This document shows positions 24,681-36,818 of a stretch of DNA of 64,000 nucleotides, in pieces. The stretch covers positions 1,178,001 to 1,242,000 of the forward strand of contig JAVHNS010000007.1 in assembly GCA_036872755.1 (NCBI GenBank), in the 5' to 3' direction. The notes under the pieces are model-generated. The model did not search any database and was not told where the DNA came from. It saw nothing but the letters and a program-made list of their open reading frames with translations. How positions within the stretch are numbered: position 1 is the first letter of the stretch; the number at the start of each line of letters is the position of its first letter. This stretch comes from Orbilia blumenaviensis (lineage: Eukaryota > Ascomycota > Orbiliomycetes > Orbiliales > Orbiliaceae). Made by a program: the position numbers and the translations under genes.

Positions 24681-27600
24681 ATGCCCGCCATCTCCCGCAC
24701 TCCATCTCCATCCCCCTCCCCCACCTTCGCCACAGGTCTGCGCACCGGCTCCTTCTCTTCGCTCCAGTCTCTGTCCCGCCCTGGCCTGCAGCCATCCTCA
24801 TCCTCATCCTCAGCTGCTGCAAATCTGCTGCTATTCAATCCAATGTATCTACAGGCTCCAGACGCACCGGCCCCGGCCTCTACAGGCCCCGTCACTAACA
24901 ACGGCGAGCTCTCGAAATTCGCCCTCTCCCAAGAACATCGGCCCGAGCAGCCTCAACTGTCGATCCTTAACGGCTCGGCAGCTTTCCCCTTCGGCACTCC
25001 TCCAGATCTCTCAAAAGTCACCGGTCAAGCCTATCTGACTTCCCAGCAGCTCGTCCAGCAGGTCGGGTACTCTCTCTCAGACAATGTCTTTTCGTACTCG
25101 CCCGAGACATTCGAACTCGATACTGCCGCCAAAGAATGGTCCGATAAATCTCAATCCAATGCCTACGGCAGACCTACCACAATAACCAGCTTAGAGACCA
25201 GGACTGGGGCTGCTTCCGTTCTGTTGGGTTATGTCTTCTCTAACGATAGAGATCTGTCGAAGAAGAATATCCCACAAACTGTCATAGCATCCACTGCTAC
25301 CCTTCTGGAAATGCGAAATGCCCTCGAGCAGTTGTCCTTACTTTATGCAGTATCCAGCCCATTCGTTGCTCACGTTGCTGCTGTCGATTACTCCCCGTTC
25401 CAGTACAATCTAGTCGCCGATTACACTTCCGCCCTACAAGTAGCCCAAGATGCTGGTATCGGCCTTATTTCCTCAAATTCTGCTCATGATGCTCAGCATA
25501 TGGCTCTTTTCTCGACATTGGTGTCTTCAGTAGTGCCCACTGTTCATATATATGACGGTGTCCGAGCTGGACGGGAAACCGCCAAGGTTGTTGATATTTT
25601 AGATCAGGCTGGTATCTACCAGACCTACCGGTCCATTCTAGCCGAGCAACAGACCGTAGGCAAGAAAGTTGACCCAGAAACCAAGGTCGCTAAGATTCTC
25701 GAGAATCTCAACTCAGAGCTTGGTACTTCCTACAAGCTCTTTGAATACTCTGGTCACAGCGAACCAGAAGCCGTCCTTGTGGTATTTGGATCCGTCGAGT
25801 CTTCTGTTTCTTCGCAGGTTGCTACTCGCTTGGCGGCTGGAGGCGAGAAAGTTGGTGTGATTTCCGTACGAGTATACCGTCCCTTCTCCGAGACCCACTT
25901 TTTGGAGGCTCTTCCAAAGTCTGTGAAGAGGGTTGCTGTTCTCGGTCAGGTCATCGATCAAGCTGCTGTTGAGGATGTTTCCGTCCAGTCCTCTCTCTAC
26001 GCTGACGTCCTTGCCGCTTTGACTATGGCTGAGGACTGGACCATCCCGCCTCCTGTTGTCGATGTTAAATACCCTAGGGAGCAGGGTTGGGTGCCCTCTG
26101 ACTTTGCCTGGATCTTTGACCAGATTTCTAAGCAGAAAACTACCTCTCTTTCGCCTCCAGAGGAAGCTCTGGAAACTGAGGCCTCCCATATCGCCGGATT
26201 CGAGATCTTCGATGCCGAGGCCGTCTCTCAGTACGTCTTCTGGGACCTTGATGTTTCTACTGGCGAAGAGGCACCAAGCAGTATCACAAGACTTCTGGCT
26301 TCCGATAGTTCTCGAAATGTTACGTACTCTTCCATCTATGACAATTTGTCACAGGCTGGAATTACGTACAGCTGGATTAGAAGTGCTAAGGAGACTGTCC
26401 GGGCTCATTACGATGTCACACAAGCTGATGTTGTTGTTGTGAACGACTCGAAGATTACTCTATCTTACGATGTTGCCTCTGGCGTGAAAGCCGGTGGTAC
26501 ACTACTCCTTCGTAGCCCTGTCAAGGACGAGGACCTCGAAGCTAAGCTTGCCGCTCAACTAAGAAGGACGCTAGCACAAAAGAAGGCCAAGCTCTACATT
26601 GTCGATGTACCACAGGATGCTGGTCTCTCTCCTGAGAAGGAGAACTTGCTCCTGCAGCTCGCCTTCCTCCGCATCTCTGGTGAGGCTGACAAGGTTTCTG
26701 CTATCAGCGAGAAACTCGCCAACATCGACAAGGGCGTTGAACCTCAGGCTATCCAAGAAGTCGCTGCCCTTGTTGACAATTACGTCCGTGAGGTCGCTGT
26801 CCCAGAATCCTGGCTCGAGGCTGAGGTTCAGGGAGGACCCCTTCCATCCTCCTTCGACCCTAACAGCTTCGCTATCAACAGCGCTAAGTCCGAGGAAGAC
26901 CCCAAGTATCTCCTTAAGAAGTCGATCCACTCCGCTGTCGTCCTTTCTTTCCGTGAAGCATTTGAACTCCAGAATGCGCTTCGCCCCGACCTCCCTGTCA
27001 CCAACTTTATCGTGCGCGTGCAGGAGAACAAGCGACTTACCCCGCTATCGTATGACCGTAACATCTTCCATATTGAGTTCGATCTTACAGGTACTGGTAT
27101 GACCTATGATATTGGTGAGGCTTTGGGCATCCACGCCCATAACGATCCCGAGGAAGTCGATCAATTCATTAAGTTCTACGGACTTGAGGCGGATGATATC
27201 GTTGAAGTTCCCTCAAGGGATGATCCTGACCAACTGGAGATGAGGACCATCTACCAGGCGCTCAGTCAGAATATCGATATCTTTGGTCGCCCACCGAAGA
27301 AGTTCTACGAAGCACTCTCAGAGTTTGCTACCGATGAGAAGGAACAGAAAGACCTTCTTACACTTGGATCCGCTGAAGGTGCGGTCGAGTTCAAGCGTCG
27401 TGCAGAAGTCGATACGGTTACATACGCCGATGTCCTCCTCGAGTTCCGGTCTGCGCATCCTTCTTTCCATGATTTGGCCAAGATTGTATCGCCCATGAAG
27501 AGGAGAGAGTATTCCATCGCCAGCAGCCAGCAGGTGAACCCGAACAGCGTTCATCTTTTGATTGTTGTTGTGAACTGGGTTGATTCTCAGGGACGTGACA

Positions 27601-28244
27601 GATTTGGTCAGGCGACGAGATATTTGAGTGGGTTGAAGATTGGCAGTGCGGTTACAGTTAGTGTTAAGCCGAGTGTTATGAAGTTGCCTACGGAAAGCAC
27701 GAAGGTATGTTACATCCATTCATTTTTACTTTTTTCAACATATAGGGTGTGGAAGATGCTGATATTGTTCTTTGTTCTACAGCCACTTATAATGGCTGGC
27801 CTGGGTACTGGACTTGCCCCCTTCCGTGCCTTTGTGCAATACCGCGCATGGCAGAAGGAACAGGGCATCCCCATCGGCTCTGTATTGTTGTACATGGGCT
27901 CTCGTCATCAGCGAGAGGAATACCTATACGGCGAGGAGTGGGAAGCCTACGAAGCTGCCGGTGTGGTTACCTACATTGGTGCAGCATTCAGTCGAGACCA
28001 ACCTGAGAAGATATATATCCAAGACCGTATGAGGCAGAGTCTCGAGATGATCGTCAAGGCATATGGAGAGGAAGAAGCCGGAAGCTTCTACCTGTGCGGT
28101 CCAACATGGCCCGTTCCTGATGTGCAGGAAGTTCTGATGGAGGCTATCTCGCTTGAGGCTAATAGGAAGGGAACCAAGGTCGATGCAAGAAGGAGGATTG
28201 AAGAGTTGAAAGATGAGGGGAGGTATGTGCTTGAAGTTTATTAG
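24681..28244 (+). CDS. MET10: Sulfite reductase (NADPH) flavoprotein alpha subunit
   Basis: Two exons, 24681-27704 and 27783-28244, give up to 1161 aa. The product is the electron-input subunit of assimilatory sulfite reductase, passing electrons from NADPH through FAD to the haem/FeS beta subunit that reduces sulfite to sulfide for cysteine and methionine. The N-terminal half resembles pyruvate:ferredoxin oxidoreductase domains, as in yeast Met10. The C-terminal part is a ferredoxin-NADP reductase module, with the FAD-binding motif RREYSIASS and the NADP-site motif GTGLAPFRAF, ending in YVLEVY. The 78-nt intron is a multiple of three and free of stops, so the reading frame stays open through it. 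It is recognised by GTATGT and CTACAG and by its position just before the NADP motif. The first 100 or so residues are Ser/Pro-rich and poorly conserved in type; Met55 at 24843 is a likely alternative start. Confidence 0.93.
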   Translation: MPAISRTPSPSPSPTFATGLRTGSFSSLQSLSRPGLQPSSSSSSAAANLLLFNPMYLQAPDAPAPASTGPVTNNGELSKFALSQEHRPEQPQLSILNGSAAFPFGTPPDLSKVTGQAYLTSQQLVQQVGYSLSDNVFSYSPETFELDTAAKEWSDKSQSNAYGRPTTITSLETRTGAASVLLGYVFSNDRDLSKKNIPQTVIASTATLLEMRNALEQLSLLYAVSSPFVAHVAAVDYSPFQYNLVADYTSALQVAQDAGIGLISSNSAHDAQHMALFSTLVSSVVPTVHIYDGVRAGRETAKVVDILDQAGIYQTYRSILAEQQTVGKKVDPETKVAKILENLNSELGTSYKLFEYSGHSEPEAVLVVFGSVESSVSSQVATRLAAGGEKVGVISVRVYRPFSETHFLEALPKSVKRVAVLGQVIDQAAVEDVSVQSSLYADVLAALTMAEDWTIPPPVVDVKYPREQGWVPSDFAWIFDQISKQKTTSLSPPEEALETEASHIAGFEIFDAEAVSQYVFWDLDVSTGEEAPSSITRLLASDSSRNVTYSSIYDNLSQAGITYSWIRSAKETVRAHYDVTQADVVVVNDSKITLSYDVASGVKAGGTLLLRSPVKDEDLEAKLAAQLRRTLAQKKAKLYIVDVPQDAGLSPEKENLLLQLAFLRISGEADKVSAISEKLANIDKGVEPQAIQEVAALVDNYVREVAVPESWLEAEVQGGPLPSSFDPNSFAINSAKSEEDPKYLLKKSIHSAVVLSFREAFELQNALRPDLPVTNFIVRVQENKRLTPLSYDRNIFHIEFDLTGTGMTYDIGEALGIHAHNDPEEVDQFIKFYGLEADDIVEVPSRDDPDQLEMRTIYQALSQNIDIFGRPPKKFYEALSEFATDEKEQKDLLTLGSAEGAVEFKRRAEVDTVTYADVLLEFRSAHPSFHDLAKIVSPMKRREYSIASSQQVNPNSVHLLIVVVNWVDSQGRDRFGQATRYLSGLKIGSAVTVSVKPSVMKLPTESTKVCYIHSFLLFSTYRVWKMLILFFVLQPLIMAGLGTGLAPFRAFVQYRAWQKEQGIPIGSVLLYMGSRHQREEYLYGEEWEAYEAAGVVTYIGAAFSRDQPEKIYIQDRMRQSLEMIVKAYGEEEAGSFYLCGPTWPVPDVQEVLMEAISLEANRKGTKVDARRRIEELKDEGRYVLEVY

Positions 28245-31200
28245 ATTAGCGGGTGTTTTTCTTTGTCTCTTTGCGGGGAGGGGTTTCCTTTTTTATCGTC
28301 TAGATGGATATAAATACGAGTACATTTATCACAAAATTCGATTTTTGGTGGATTTACAAGACATTTCTGTGAAATTCATGAGGTCGTACCTGGTTCTATA
28401 TGTCCATTGGTACTAGGGGTTCTAGTAGCATGCCCACGATTTTGTGTGGGATATTAAGTTTATAGCTTGGATTCGAAACTAGTTTGGCCGATTGGGTGGC
28501 ATACGAAATATGCGTGTTGGCGTGGCGGGTAGACAAACTTAAACAGAGCAGCACGTATACTGTTAATCCTAGACCTCCTGTACGGATGTACATATAATGT
28601 ATAGAATCTGAAGAATATACCGACCGAAGCTTACGAGACTGGACCAAAGTAATCAATTGCATCCAGATACAAATGCGCCGTTTGCATTGAAGGTTGTAAC
28701 TACCTAATATGTATCAATTATAAACCACGGGCCAACATGTCTTTGGATTCGTGAAGCTTAAGGTCGTAGAAGGTTAGCTATTCGGGATACCTCAATTGCG
28801 AGCGGACAATTAATACTGTTATGCATAATTATGTCCTTTGGCTATCTGTTTTGGTTGAAGCTATAGGCAGTGGACAAGTCATAGGGGAAAGTGTGCATTC
28901 TAAATCTAGTCGTAGTCGCCTCAACCTCGCGGAAATTCAAAATTAATTACGTATACATTAGTACCTTGCATTGTTCCCGCGGGTCCATATCGTTCCATAG
29001 CTATAAGACGGTATAACCCCCGACAGTTTGCAAACTTGGGTTGAGTGAAACGATGTTATTTGCGGAGAAAGAGGGAAAGAAGGAAAAATAGAATGAAATA
29101 TAAGAATAAAACATGAAAGTTGGGGTAAGTTAGTGTGGGCATGGTGACCATAAGCTTATGTCATGAGGTTGGTATCCGTATACTATCGCGATATCGATAT
29201 ATCGACGGTTTCGCCAACTCATTTAATTAAACTAAAAACCGCCCAGACCGCAGTGGCGCCTGGGAGTGGATTTGATAATAAGAGTTCTTTACCTACATTA
29301 TGCACCCCGTCATTATCTGATACTGTCTTAAGCCTGTACAATCGACTTTGTGCCACGGTTGAAAAATTCGATGCTTTCAAATATTAACAATGTAGATATT
29401 GCAGTCACGAGCGGATGTTGGCATAGGCTAATTTGTATAGATAGATTGGATATATTACGATGATTTAATAGTGGGATGGGTATTTAGATACGCAGTATTT
29501 AAGAGAGCTCAACCAGGGACTCAAGGGTTTATGGGTCTCGTTCATGAATTCAGTGAAATAGTGACGCCGTAGCAGTCATGTTGCGGAATTTGGATCGACA
29601 CTACACTGTCGCTGTAATGTCGCTGTAGTGTCGCTGCAGTAGCAATCCTAGGATCCTGCAGCTAGCCTTAAGCAAGCCTGTGGGTACCCGAATAAAAGGT
29701 GCAGCAGCGTATACGAGTACTTGTATCGTGTGACTGACCAGTGTGTTCGTGTTACCCGTGCTCGGACTCTGGCGATATGACAGCGGGACATACCCTGTCG
29801 CAGTCTCGTTACGAGAGATCATCATGTGGAGGACCCGCTGGTTTTGGAAGATTGTCCCGTTGTTTGAAACCATTGATGCATTCCGTGCCAGCCATATATC
29901 GTTTGTGTCCGAGCGTATTATATTACCTACTTCCGTACCTGGACTTACAAGTTAGTCTTGGCTAGAATATGTTCAGTTGATCAATTGATCAAAGCTAAAG
30001 TCCTCACCGCAGATTTATGCATCACGCGTTCTGTGATCCCTGTTATTTTCGAAACGAGGATAGGAAGATGTTCCGAAACTTCTATGCATGGAAGGATGGC
30101 CTGAAGGGGAAGGGGCTCTGAGTATTGGGATCTCGAGGAAAACCGATATTTAAACGGACTGACGTGACCTGGATGATCTTGAGACGGTACCTGCATATTA
30201 GGTGGGGTGGTACATAAGTGACTTGTTTTATCTGGGTCGGGTCGGTCCCCGGATTTCCTCAGATCGAGCTCCTACAGGCTTAGGTTTGCCATTTGGAATT
30301 TGGAACGGGGATGCTCTGCAACGATGCTGTAAATGCGACTGAAGGACATTCGACCCCCCGTGATTAATTGGTGTTTGGCTTTTTCCCTTCCTTAATTTTG
30401 CTAAGTCGTGTAGACAATGTTCAATCTTCTCTGGGGAATCGAAAATTCATGAAGCCTTGCTTCTATACCCAAGCCTTTATAATAGGTATATAAGATAATT
30501 TATATTCGACTTGTTAATTAGCTTTGCGATGTGAGAAGCCAGAGTGAAATAATACATTCAATTATAGGGGGCGTCAAACGTTAAGCTAAAGAACGCATGG
30601 AACTTTCTGAGTAAGGATGTATCTGGGAGTATATAACTCGGGAGCCGATTTTTAATATACGGTATCGGGTATTTATAGCCTGAGTCGTGATATTTCTTCG
30701 GCAAATGAAGCGGGGAGGCGCTCGAGCACGAATTGGGACCCTGGGTATTAGTTGGATGGTTGGTGGTACATACATCATGATGGCACTTTTTCTCCCGAAC
30801 TAAATACTTGAGATACATGTACGCATTTATTCTTTGAGATATGCACCAATGAAATGGACGCCTGAACTATGCAAGTGACAAAAGAAGGTGGAGACATAGT
30901 GGGACTTACACATTATTCTCGTGATTCTGCGTACTATGGTTCGAGAATTGCAAGAACCTGTAGTGTAAAACTGTCTTTACGAAGCTGTAAACGGTCGGTC
31001 AGTTTTTCCGGATCTCCCAGGGGTTTGCCAGCCCAGTGTTTTCCATCCCAGGTACCAGTTTCCAGGTTCAAGGGTCCGCCCGATTTTCATGTCATCTCAC
31101 GGATCCACAAATATAGTTGCACGGATATCCTTTAAAACCCAACCTCTTCCATAAAAACAGGCGAGAAAAGAAGATACAAAAACTCTCCTAACCCGGATAA

Positions 31201-32176
31201 GCCCTTGCTTACTATCTTTTCCGACGTACCGAGGATGCCGGCTGATAGCGGTTTCTGTGTTATTGAAACTGGGTTGAAACACTTTTTTTTGGTTCTAAAG
31301 CACTTTTTAGTCTCTTTGGGTCGAACGGACCAAAAAAACCTGCTTTTTTGGAACTATATCTAGTGTGTGTGTGGTATTTACAGCGGGTAATATGGTGTTA
31401 TTTTGTGTTGCACGCAACCTTGCATTATGCCTTGAAGGGACTCTTGAACTAAACTGAAATTGATGGTTTTTTTTTGTTCTTTGTAAAATAGCGAAGGCGG
31501 GCGGAGGGGCATGAGGACCTTGACTTTTGGATCCGTGGAAAGGGAAATAGACATTAAACGAGTGAAATCGGTGGCAGGTACCAGCCCTTCCATCACGCTG
31601 TTGGCCGGGGACAGTCTACCAATATCTAGGCTATGGGTCGTCCTTAGCTGGCCAAGATTGAGCTGGAGGTCCGGAGAAAAAACAAGTTAGGCACTGACTA
31701 GCTCAAGACACTCGGCACTGTGGCTCCGAATTTGCGGAAGGAGAAGACGCACTGGTAACTATAGTTGCACACTCATGAGGTGGAGGTCGGTTCTTGACGG
31801 GTCGGAGAGCGAGTGTGTAAGGGTAAGTTGACTAGATGTTCCAGAGTTACGAAATGAATATCGTTAGCCTCGTTTTTTGTTCCCTTGATACGGGTCATTT
31901 TAAAGTTCTGCTTCTTGGAGGTTAAAGAAATGAAAAAAAGTAGAAATTAAAGAGAAAGTTGGCGGCGTACATGATGTAGAGAACGCACAATGCAATGGTA
32001 TGGACAAAGGGATATGCAGTCGGACAGTTCGGAATGGTCAGTGGAGCAACCCCTCTCTCCCCCTTCCCTCCTCCCCGCATGCCACACGGAATAAATCAGG
32101 TTTCACTAGCATAATCATTTTTTCTTCACTTTTTCACGTTTTTTTTTTCGGGTTTTTGTAAGTTACGGGTAAAACA
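28245..32176. other. 3.9 kb spacer without a recognisable gene
   Basis: This stretch holds the 3' flank of MET10 and the 3' flank of the F-box gene. Only short frames without domains are present. A small 11-bp tandem repeat lies at 29607-29639. Confidence 0.55.
29607..29639. repeat. Three tandem copies of an 11-bp unit
   Basis: The unit TGTCGCTGTAG is repeated three times with one change each in the outer copies. It is too short to assign a role. Confidence 0.75.
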
Positions 32177-33377
32177 TCATACCGTATCTCCATATGGCCA
32201 TACAGATGCGGAACCAGATGATCCAGCGTCAGATTCTGATCCTGCATCTGAGGACGACGATGCCGTGCTGCTGGTGTTCACCCCTATTGTGTTGTGTCCG
32301 TGCTCGAGGAGGATGGAGCGGGTGCCCTGGGATGAGCCGTCGAGGTTTCCGAGAGCTTCGCGGTAGTGTCCTGAAAGGCGGGGTAGGTATTCATCGTTCC
32401 TTTGAGCGATTATGGAATCGATTTGTGCAGTTAGCGAATCAGGAATAGGCAGCGAAAGTTCGTTGCGTATTGTGAAGTCCAGTTCGAGGATCGTTCTGAG
32501 AAATTCAGGACTATCTGCTATCATGTAGGTATTATGAGTCTCAAGGGTGCGAAGCCAGGTTACTCGATCCCTCGAAGGGTGGTATTTTGGGTAGGCGGGG
32601 ACTGTCGTGTAGAAATCCAATATTTTGGCTGTCAGTAAATACATCTTGGAAAATTTCGAACACTTGAGAAAAGAACTAGTAACCTTTTACTCCCGCCCCT
32701 CCGTTGGAGACGACTTCCCAATTAGTAGAGGTCCGTAAGGGCAGACCGGAGACAGCTCTCACGGTCTTTTCTGGAGTCCATTCGATCACAGCGTGATATT
32801 GTTGGTCTCCGACTCCGACTCCTGTCAGGTAGTGCCTGAACCAGAGAAGCCACATGGATCCTGAGATGTCGTTTTCGTTCAGCAGCCAGTTCGAGTAGAC
32901 TGCTCGTTGGATGTGAATGAAGGCACGAAACCATCCCCTAGGTGACTCTGAAAAAGCTAAATTCGTAGGCCTTAGAGCTAGGACATCCATCATCGCAGCG
33001 TGCTGCTGCCATTTTTCGATACATTTCGACTGCCAGATCCCGTTCGAGGACGCCGTGGAAAGAAGTAACCGACTGGTGAGCCTCAAGTTGAGAAGCGAGC
33101 TCAATTCTAGGTAAGAGAATATCTGCAGGCATACTGTATTTATATAAAATTCCGAATTGTTAATATGTAAAAGGTCTTTGCGGGTAGCGGTTTGTTGGCC
33201 AAAGCTTGCTAGACTACCCGCTGCACAGCCCCAATGCCATCCATGGATCTAAATTTAAAGGATGTGACAGAAACAAAATAGGAATAGATATGAGGTATAT
33301 CTAATATCTGGGGAAACTGGAACTAATAGTGATAAAGACTTACTTTCAACTGGAATGCATTCAAAGGCCGCTGCCAT
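32177..33377 (-). CDS. F-box domain protein
   Basis: Three exons, complement of 33377-33344, 33133-32684 and 32628-32177, join in phase into 311 aa. The first exon is only 34 nt and encodes MAAAFECIPVE. It joins ICLQIFSYLELSSLLNLRLT across a 210-nt intron to rebuild a full F-box at residues 8-50, with the usual Pro, Leu and Ile positions that bind Skp1. F-box proteins recruit substrates to SCF ubiquitin ligases. The rest is Trp-rich (GMW-like and WFRHYL blocks) and matches no substrate-binding repeat that I recognise. The last 40 residues are Ser/Asp/Ala-rich. The second intron is 55 nt, with a weaker donor (GTTACT) and acceptor GACAG. The 34-nt exon and frame change make the domain invisible in unspliced reading. 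Confidence 0.78.
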
Positions 33378-36300
33378 ACTCCGGGAGGCTGTGCAAAAAG
33401 TTGGGACCAGAAAGGGATATGGTGATTGACTTCTCTAATGTTTGGATCAGTTAGAGATTTAGAACATGTAAAGGTATTATAATAAGGTGGGGAGCCCAAG
33501 AGAAAGCCCTTTTTCGGTGCTCCCCTCTGCAAAACCCCAGCTGCAAGGCATGGGCCTGGTGGGCAGGTAGGTAGGTAGGTTATGCGCCGAACTAGTGCTA
33601 TTGTATCCCAGTCAGTGCACAAGGGTCTGGCTCTATTCGACTGTATGCAACAATCCACCACTTTTTTTGCTTCAGCAAGCCCCCATGGCTTGTCGTCATG
33701 ACACATGGTCCAAGAGGACTGATTGGGATATTCACTGCTAGCGACCCATCTCGGATGATAGATGAGAGAAAGAAAGAAAACAAGTACATCCCATGCAAGA
33801 TTCCAAATCCCCTTGATTCGACAAGCCCTAGGCAAAGTATAATGATTCCCCAAACGGGTCATGACAAAGACTATCAGTCAGTATTGTGTGCTAAGCTACT
33901 CTGCGATTCGCTGCCCATCGACTAGACCACCCCAAACCTCTGCGCTTGGGGTTCCCACGGAACCTCACGCCCAGGAAATGCAAATCGCCCATCGCTAATA
34001 ACGCTGACTTTTACGGACTTTTATTTTCCGTTATATTGCGATGCTTTTGCAAAAAACTCCAGTTTGCCCGCTCGGTTCATTGTATAAACAAGCGGAGCCG
34101 AAAGTTCGGGTCCTTCTCTTGGTTTTCGCTTGATCCAGTTTAAGAGTGTGAGACAGTGTGATTTATCTTGGTGTTGAACCGCCAGCTTGGGCTTCACACC
34201 ATTAATTCTTTTTCGAGCTGACGCCGGCGTAGGACTTGCAGACACACTGGCGCCAAAGGCTTTCGGGACCAGTCAACCTAGGATCGTCAGAGATTAATTG
34301 CCACATCTTAGAGGTATTCACTTGAATCGATCTGAGTTTTTCAGGAAGTTCTGGTAAAACTGTTTGCTTTAGTTTTCAAAACCATCCCGTCTCAACATAT
34401 TTTATTTTTTTCCAGTCTGATCAAGATGCATGCCGTTCTCTGACGTTGGAAAACTGGACGGGTTGCCAGCTTGGGGACCCAGGTCGTGGCGTCCAGTAGG
34501 CTTTTTTGGCCAAGACTGCCAACCGTGTGCTCCTTCACCCGCCATCAGTGCCCGCCACGAGGATGCCCCGGCTTCCTTCAAACAGCCGGTAACTTCCCGA
34601 GTTCCGAGCATGGACTAGCGTTGGATCAGAGGGTTTGCTCGTCATGCGAGAAGTTTGTTCAACACTGAATTTTCATGACGTATCAAAATTTTTTAGAATG
34701 ATCGAATTATCGGTTTGATTCCTTCGAAAAGGAAGAGGTTTCCACATCGGTGAGTTAGTGTAAAATGCTAAACTAGGGATCTCAGTTGATATTGTCGATA
34801 TGGACGGATGGAGAAAGATAGTGGGCACCGGTAAACGGACAAGGCATCGAGGGATGAAACATATGTTTCTTGGCCTGTATTCCGAACCACTCTCGTCGAA
34901 CCATTCCCTGTCAACGGCGACTGTGTGGTGCCGCTTATTTGCTTGTCAAGTGTGCCGCCCAGCTTTTGAAATCTTGAGACCGCTGTACGACCTAGTTTTC
35001 TGTAGACATTTATCCGAGCGAAGGTGCCCAGACCTGAAGTAGATGTCTGTTAGCAAAAAGACTAAAATAGCAAGGCATTCTAGGAAAGCTTACGAATCAC
35101 CTGCTAAATCTAACTCGTTTTGGGCATGCATTCGGTATTTCAATAGGTCTGCACAAAATCCAGAGTTCTTGGCTTTCAAGGTTTGTTGGGCAGAGATGCA
35201 TCGTCGGTTGCCTCTAAGTAGCCAAACTGGAATCGATCCGATTAGGCTGCTATCTTTAAACCGGTGGATATCAATTCCCTGAAGGAACCAACCGAGGAAG
35301 ATCCAATCTATTATGGAGGGAGAAGGAGCTTGCGGCTTTGGGGCTGACTTGGTGAGATAGATGCTAACGCCAAGAATCAGCCCATGCAGAAGTGTGGAGG
35401 TCAAGCTGACTAACTGGACGACAAGCAGGTCAAGGATGGAAAGACTTGATGGCACGGGATTGAGATGTCGGCGGCATGTGTCTTTACGGGGACAGAGCTC
35501 CTGTAACTTTGCGTGATTCGCTAAGAAATGTCACGATATAACTCTTTTTAGGCGCTACATTATAAACTTCAAGCTGCCCGTTTGTCGGATGGTTGGATGG
35601 TGGTGATTTGCCAACCGTACGAGAAAGACAATGGCGTTTATGGTGAAAACCCCGATGGATAGGATGGTGCTGCCCGATTTGGACTTAAACCATTCCCTTT
35701 TTTTCTGTCTCGAAGAATCGACAAGCATGGATGTGATTTGATTACACATAACCTGGTTCAGTAGATGGCTTTCCTGGCAAGGTTGGTATCTTCGCCAAGT
35801 AAGCTATATCTCTAGGGCCTTAGGTTAGATACGGATATCTTGGAGTAGCCCTTCGCTAGTTGTAGTCAATGTTTTTATAGTAGCTCTATATTCGCGAAAT
35901 GAGTTTCCTTAACAGCCGGGGAGTTATGGATAATTCCGCGAAATCCAGATATCGATACGATGTAAATTACTAGGCTGCAGCCCGTCTGATCATGTCAGTT
36001 GGCTGTTTGAAAGCTTAAACAATCCGGAAAGAGAGTGGAGTTTTGATTCATTGAAAACGGATATCAATCTGCGAAATACCTTCCGTTACTCCTGCATCAA
36101 TCACAATGCAAGTTCTAGCCTTGTTGAACAACGCACATGCTATATAATGCCACGGACCTTTGATCGAACATCGAATGAGATCTCAAGAACGGGAGATGGT
36201 GCCGTCGTTTTATGATACTTACGTAGACCCCTGATTAACTCCTCTCGAAGAGGCACTGGGACGGGACCATGAGCCTATCGACCCCGCTTTTGGGATTGCT

Positions 36301-36721
36301 ATTACCTATTATACTTCTTGATATCAGCTGACGGAAGGTGGGAGAAAAGGGTTGAAGGGCTAGTTCGACCAATGAATTTCCTCCGATAATCCAGGGATCT
36401 ATGAAAAAGCAGCCACCCCAATTTCTCTTGCAGCCAGAGGCTCTGGCGGCTTGCAGTGCATAACGAAGCCACCGATTTAGCATCTGGAAATGTGCAATTT
36501 ATTTTTCCAATTTGCTCCCGCTTCTGAGATTCGAGAGGACGGCGAGGTAAATTGGAAGTTGGTGCACACAGGAGGCTGACAGTAACACGAAGAATTGTTG
36601 CAGTTTGGTAGAGAGCAACACAAGGCCTCAGCTTTCAACGAAAATTAGAACACCAAAGCTTATCCTGTTCATCGATGCCACTGGGGTTCTGTAATGCAAT
36701 CGGGAAGATTCATTTCAGTTT
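33378..36721. other. Intergenic, with two hydrophobic minus-strand fragments
   Basis: No gene can be built here. Minus-strand frames at 35555-35749 and 35090-35455 contain hydrophobic segments (ILSIGVFTINAIVFLVRL and LHGLILGVSIYL), and one at 36235-36483 ends at a possible donor. I could not join them through credible introns. They may be remnants of a membrane-protein gene or chance. Confidence 0.4.
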
Positions 36722-36818
36722 GGCAGCTTGGCCGAGTGGTTATGGCGCAGGTTTTAGGTCTTCACGACATATATTCACCTGTTTCTTTGATTCGTGGGTT
36801 CGAATCCCACAGCTGTCA
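36722..36818 (+). tRNA. tRNA-Leu (anticodon UAG), with intron
   Basis: The acceptor stem GGCAGCT pairs with AGCTGTC with one G-U pair, and the discriminator base is A. The D-arm region TTGGCCGAGTGG carries the A box, and GGTTCGAATCC is a perfect B box. The anticodon stem CAGGT/ACCTG encloses a loop with TAG at 36755-36757. A 17-nt intron at 36759-36775 sits one base 3' of the anticodon, the standard place. The 12-nt variable region marks a class II tRNA, consistent with leucine. A run of eight T at 36832-36839 is the RNA polymerase III terminator. Confidence 0.93.

Noticed and set aside
32676..33132. Apparent frameshift or pseudogene between two overlapping minus-strand frames
   Set aside because: With the 34-nt first exon added, a single frame codes throughout and the competing frame is a shadow.
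33323..33862. 179-codon minus-strand frame upstream of the F-box gene
   Set aside because: It overlaps the F-box start exon in a different frame and has no domain; the F-box reading explains the splice donor at 33343.
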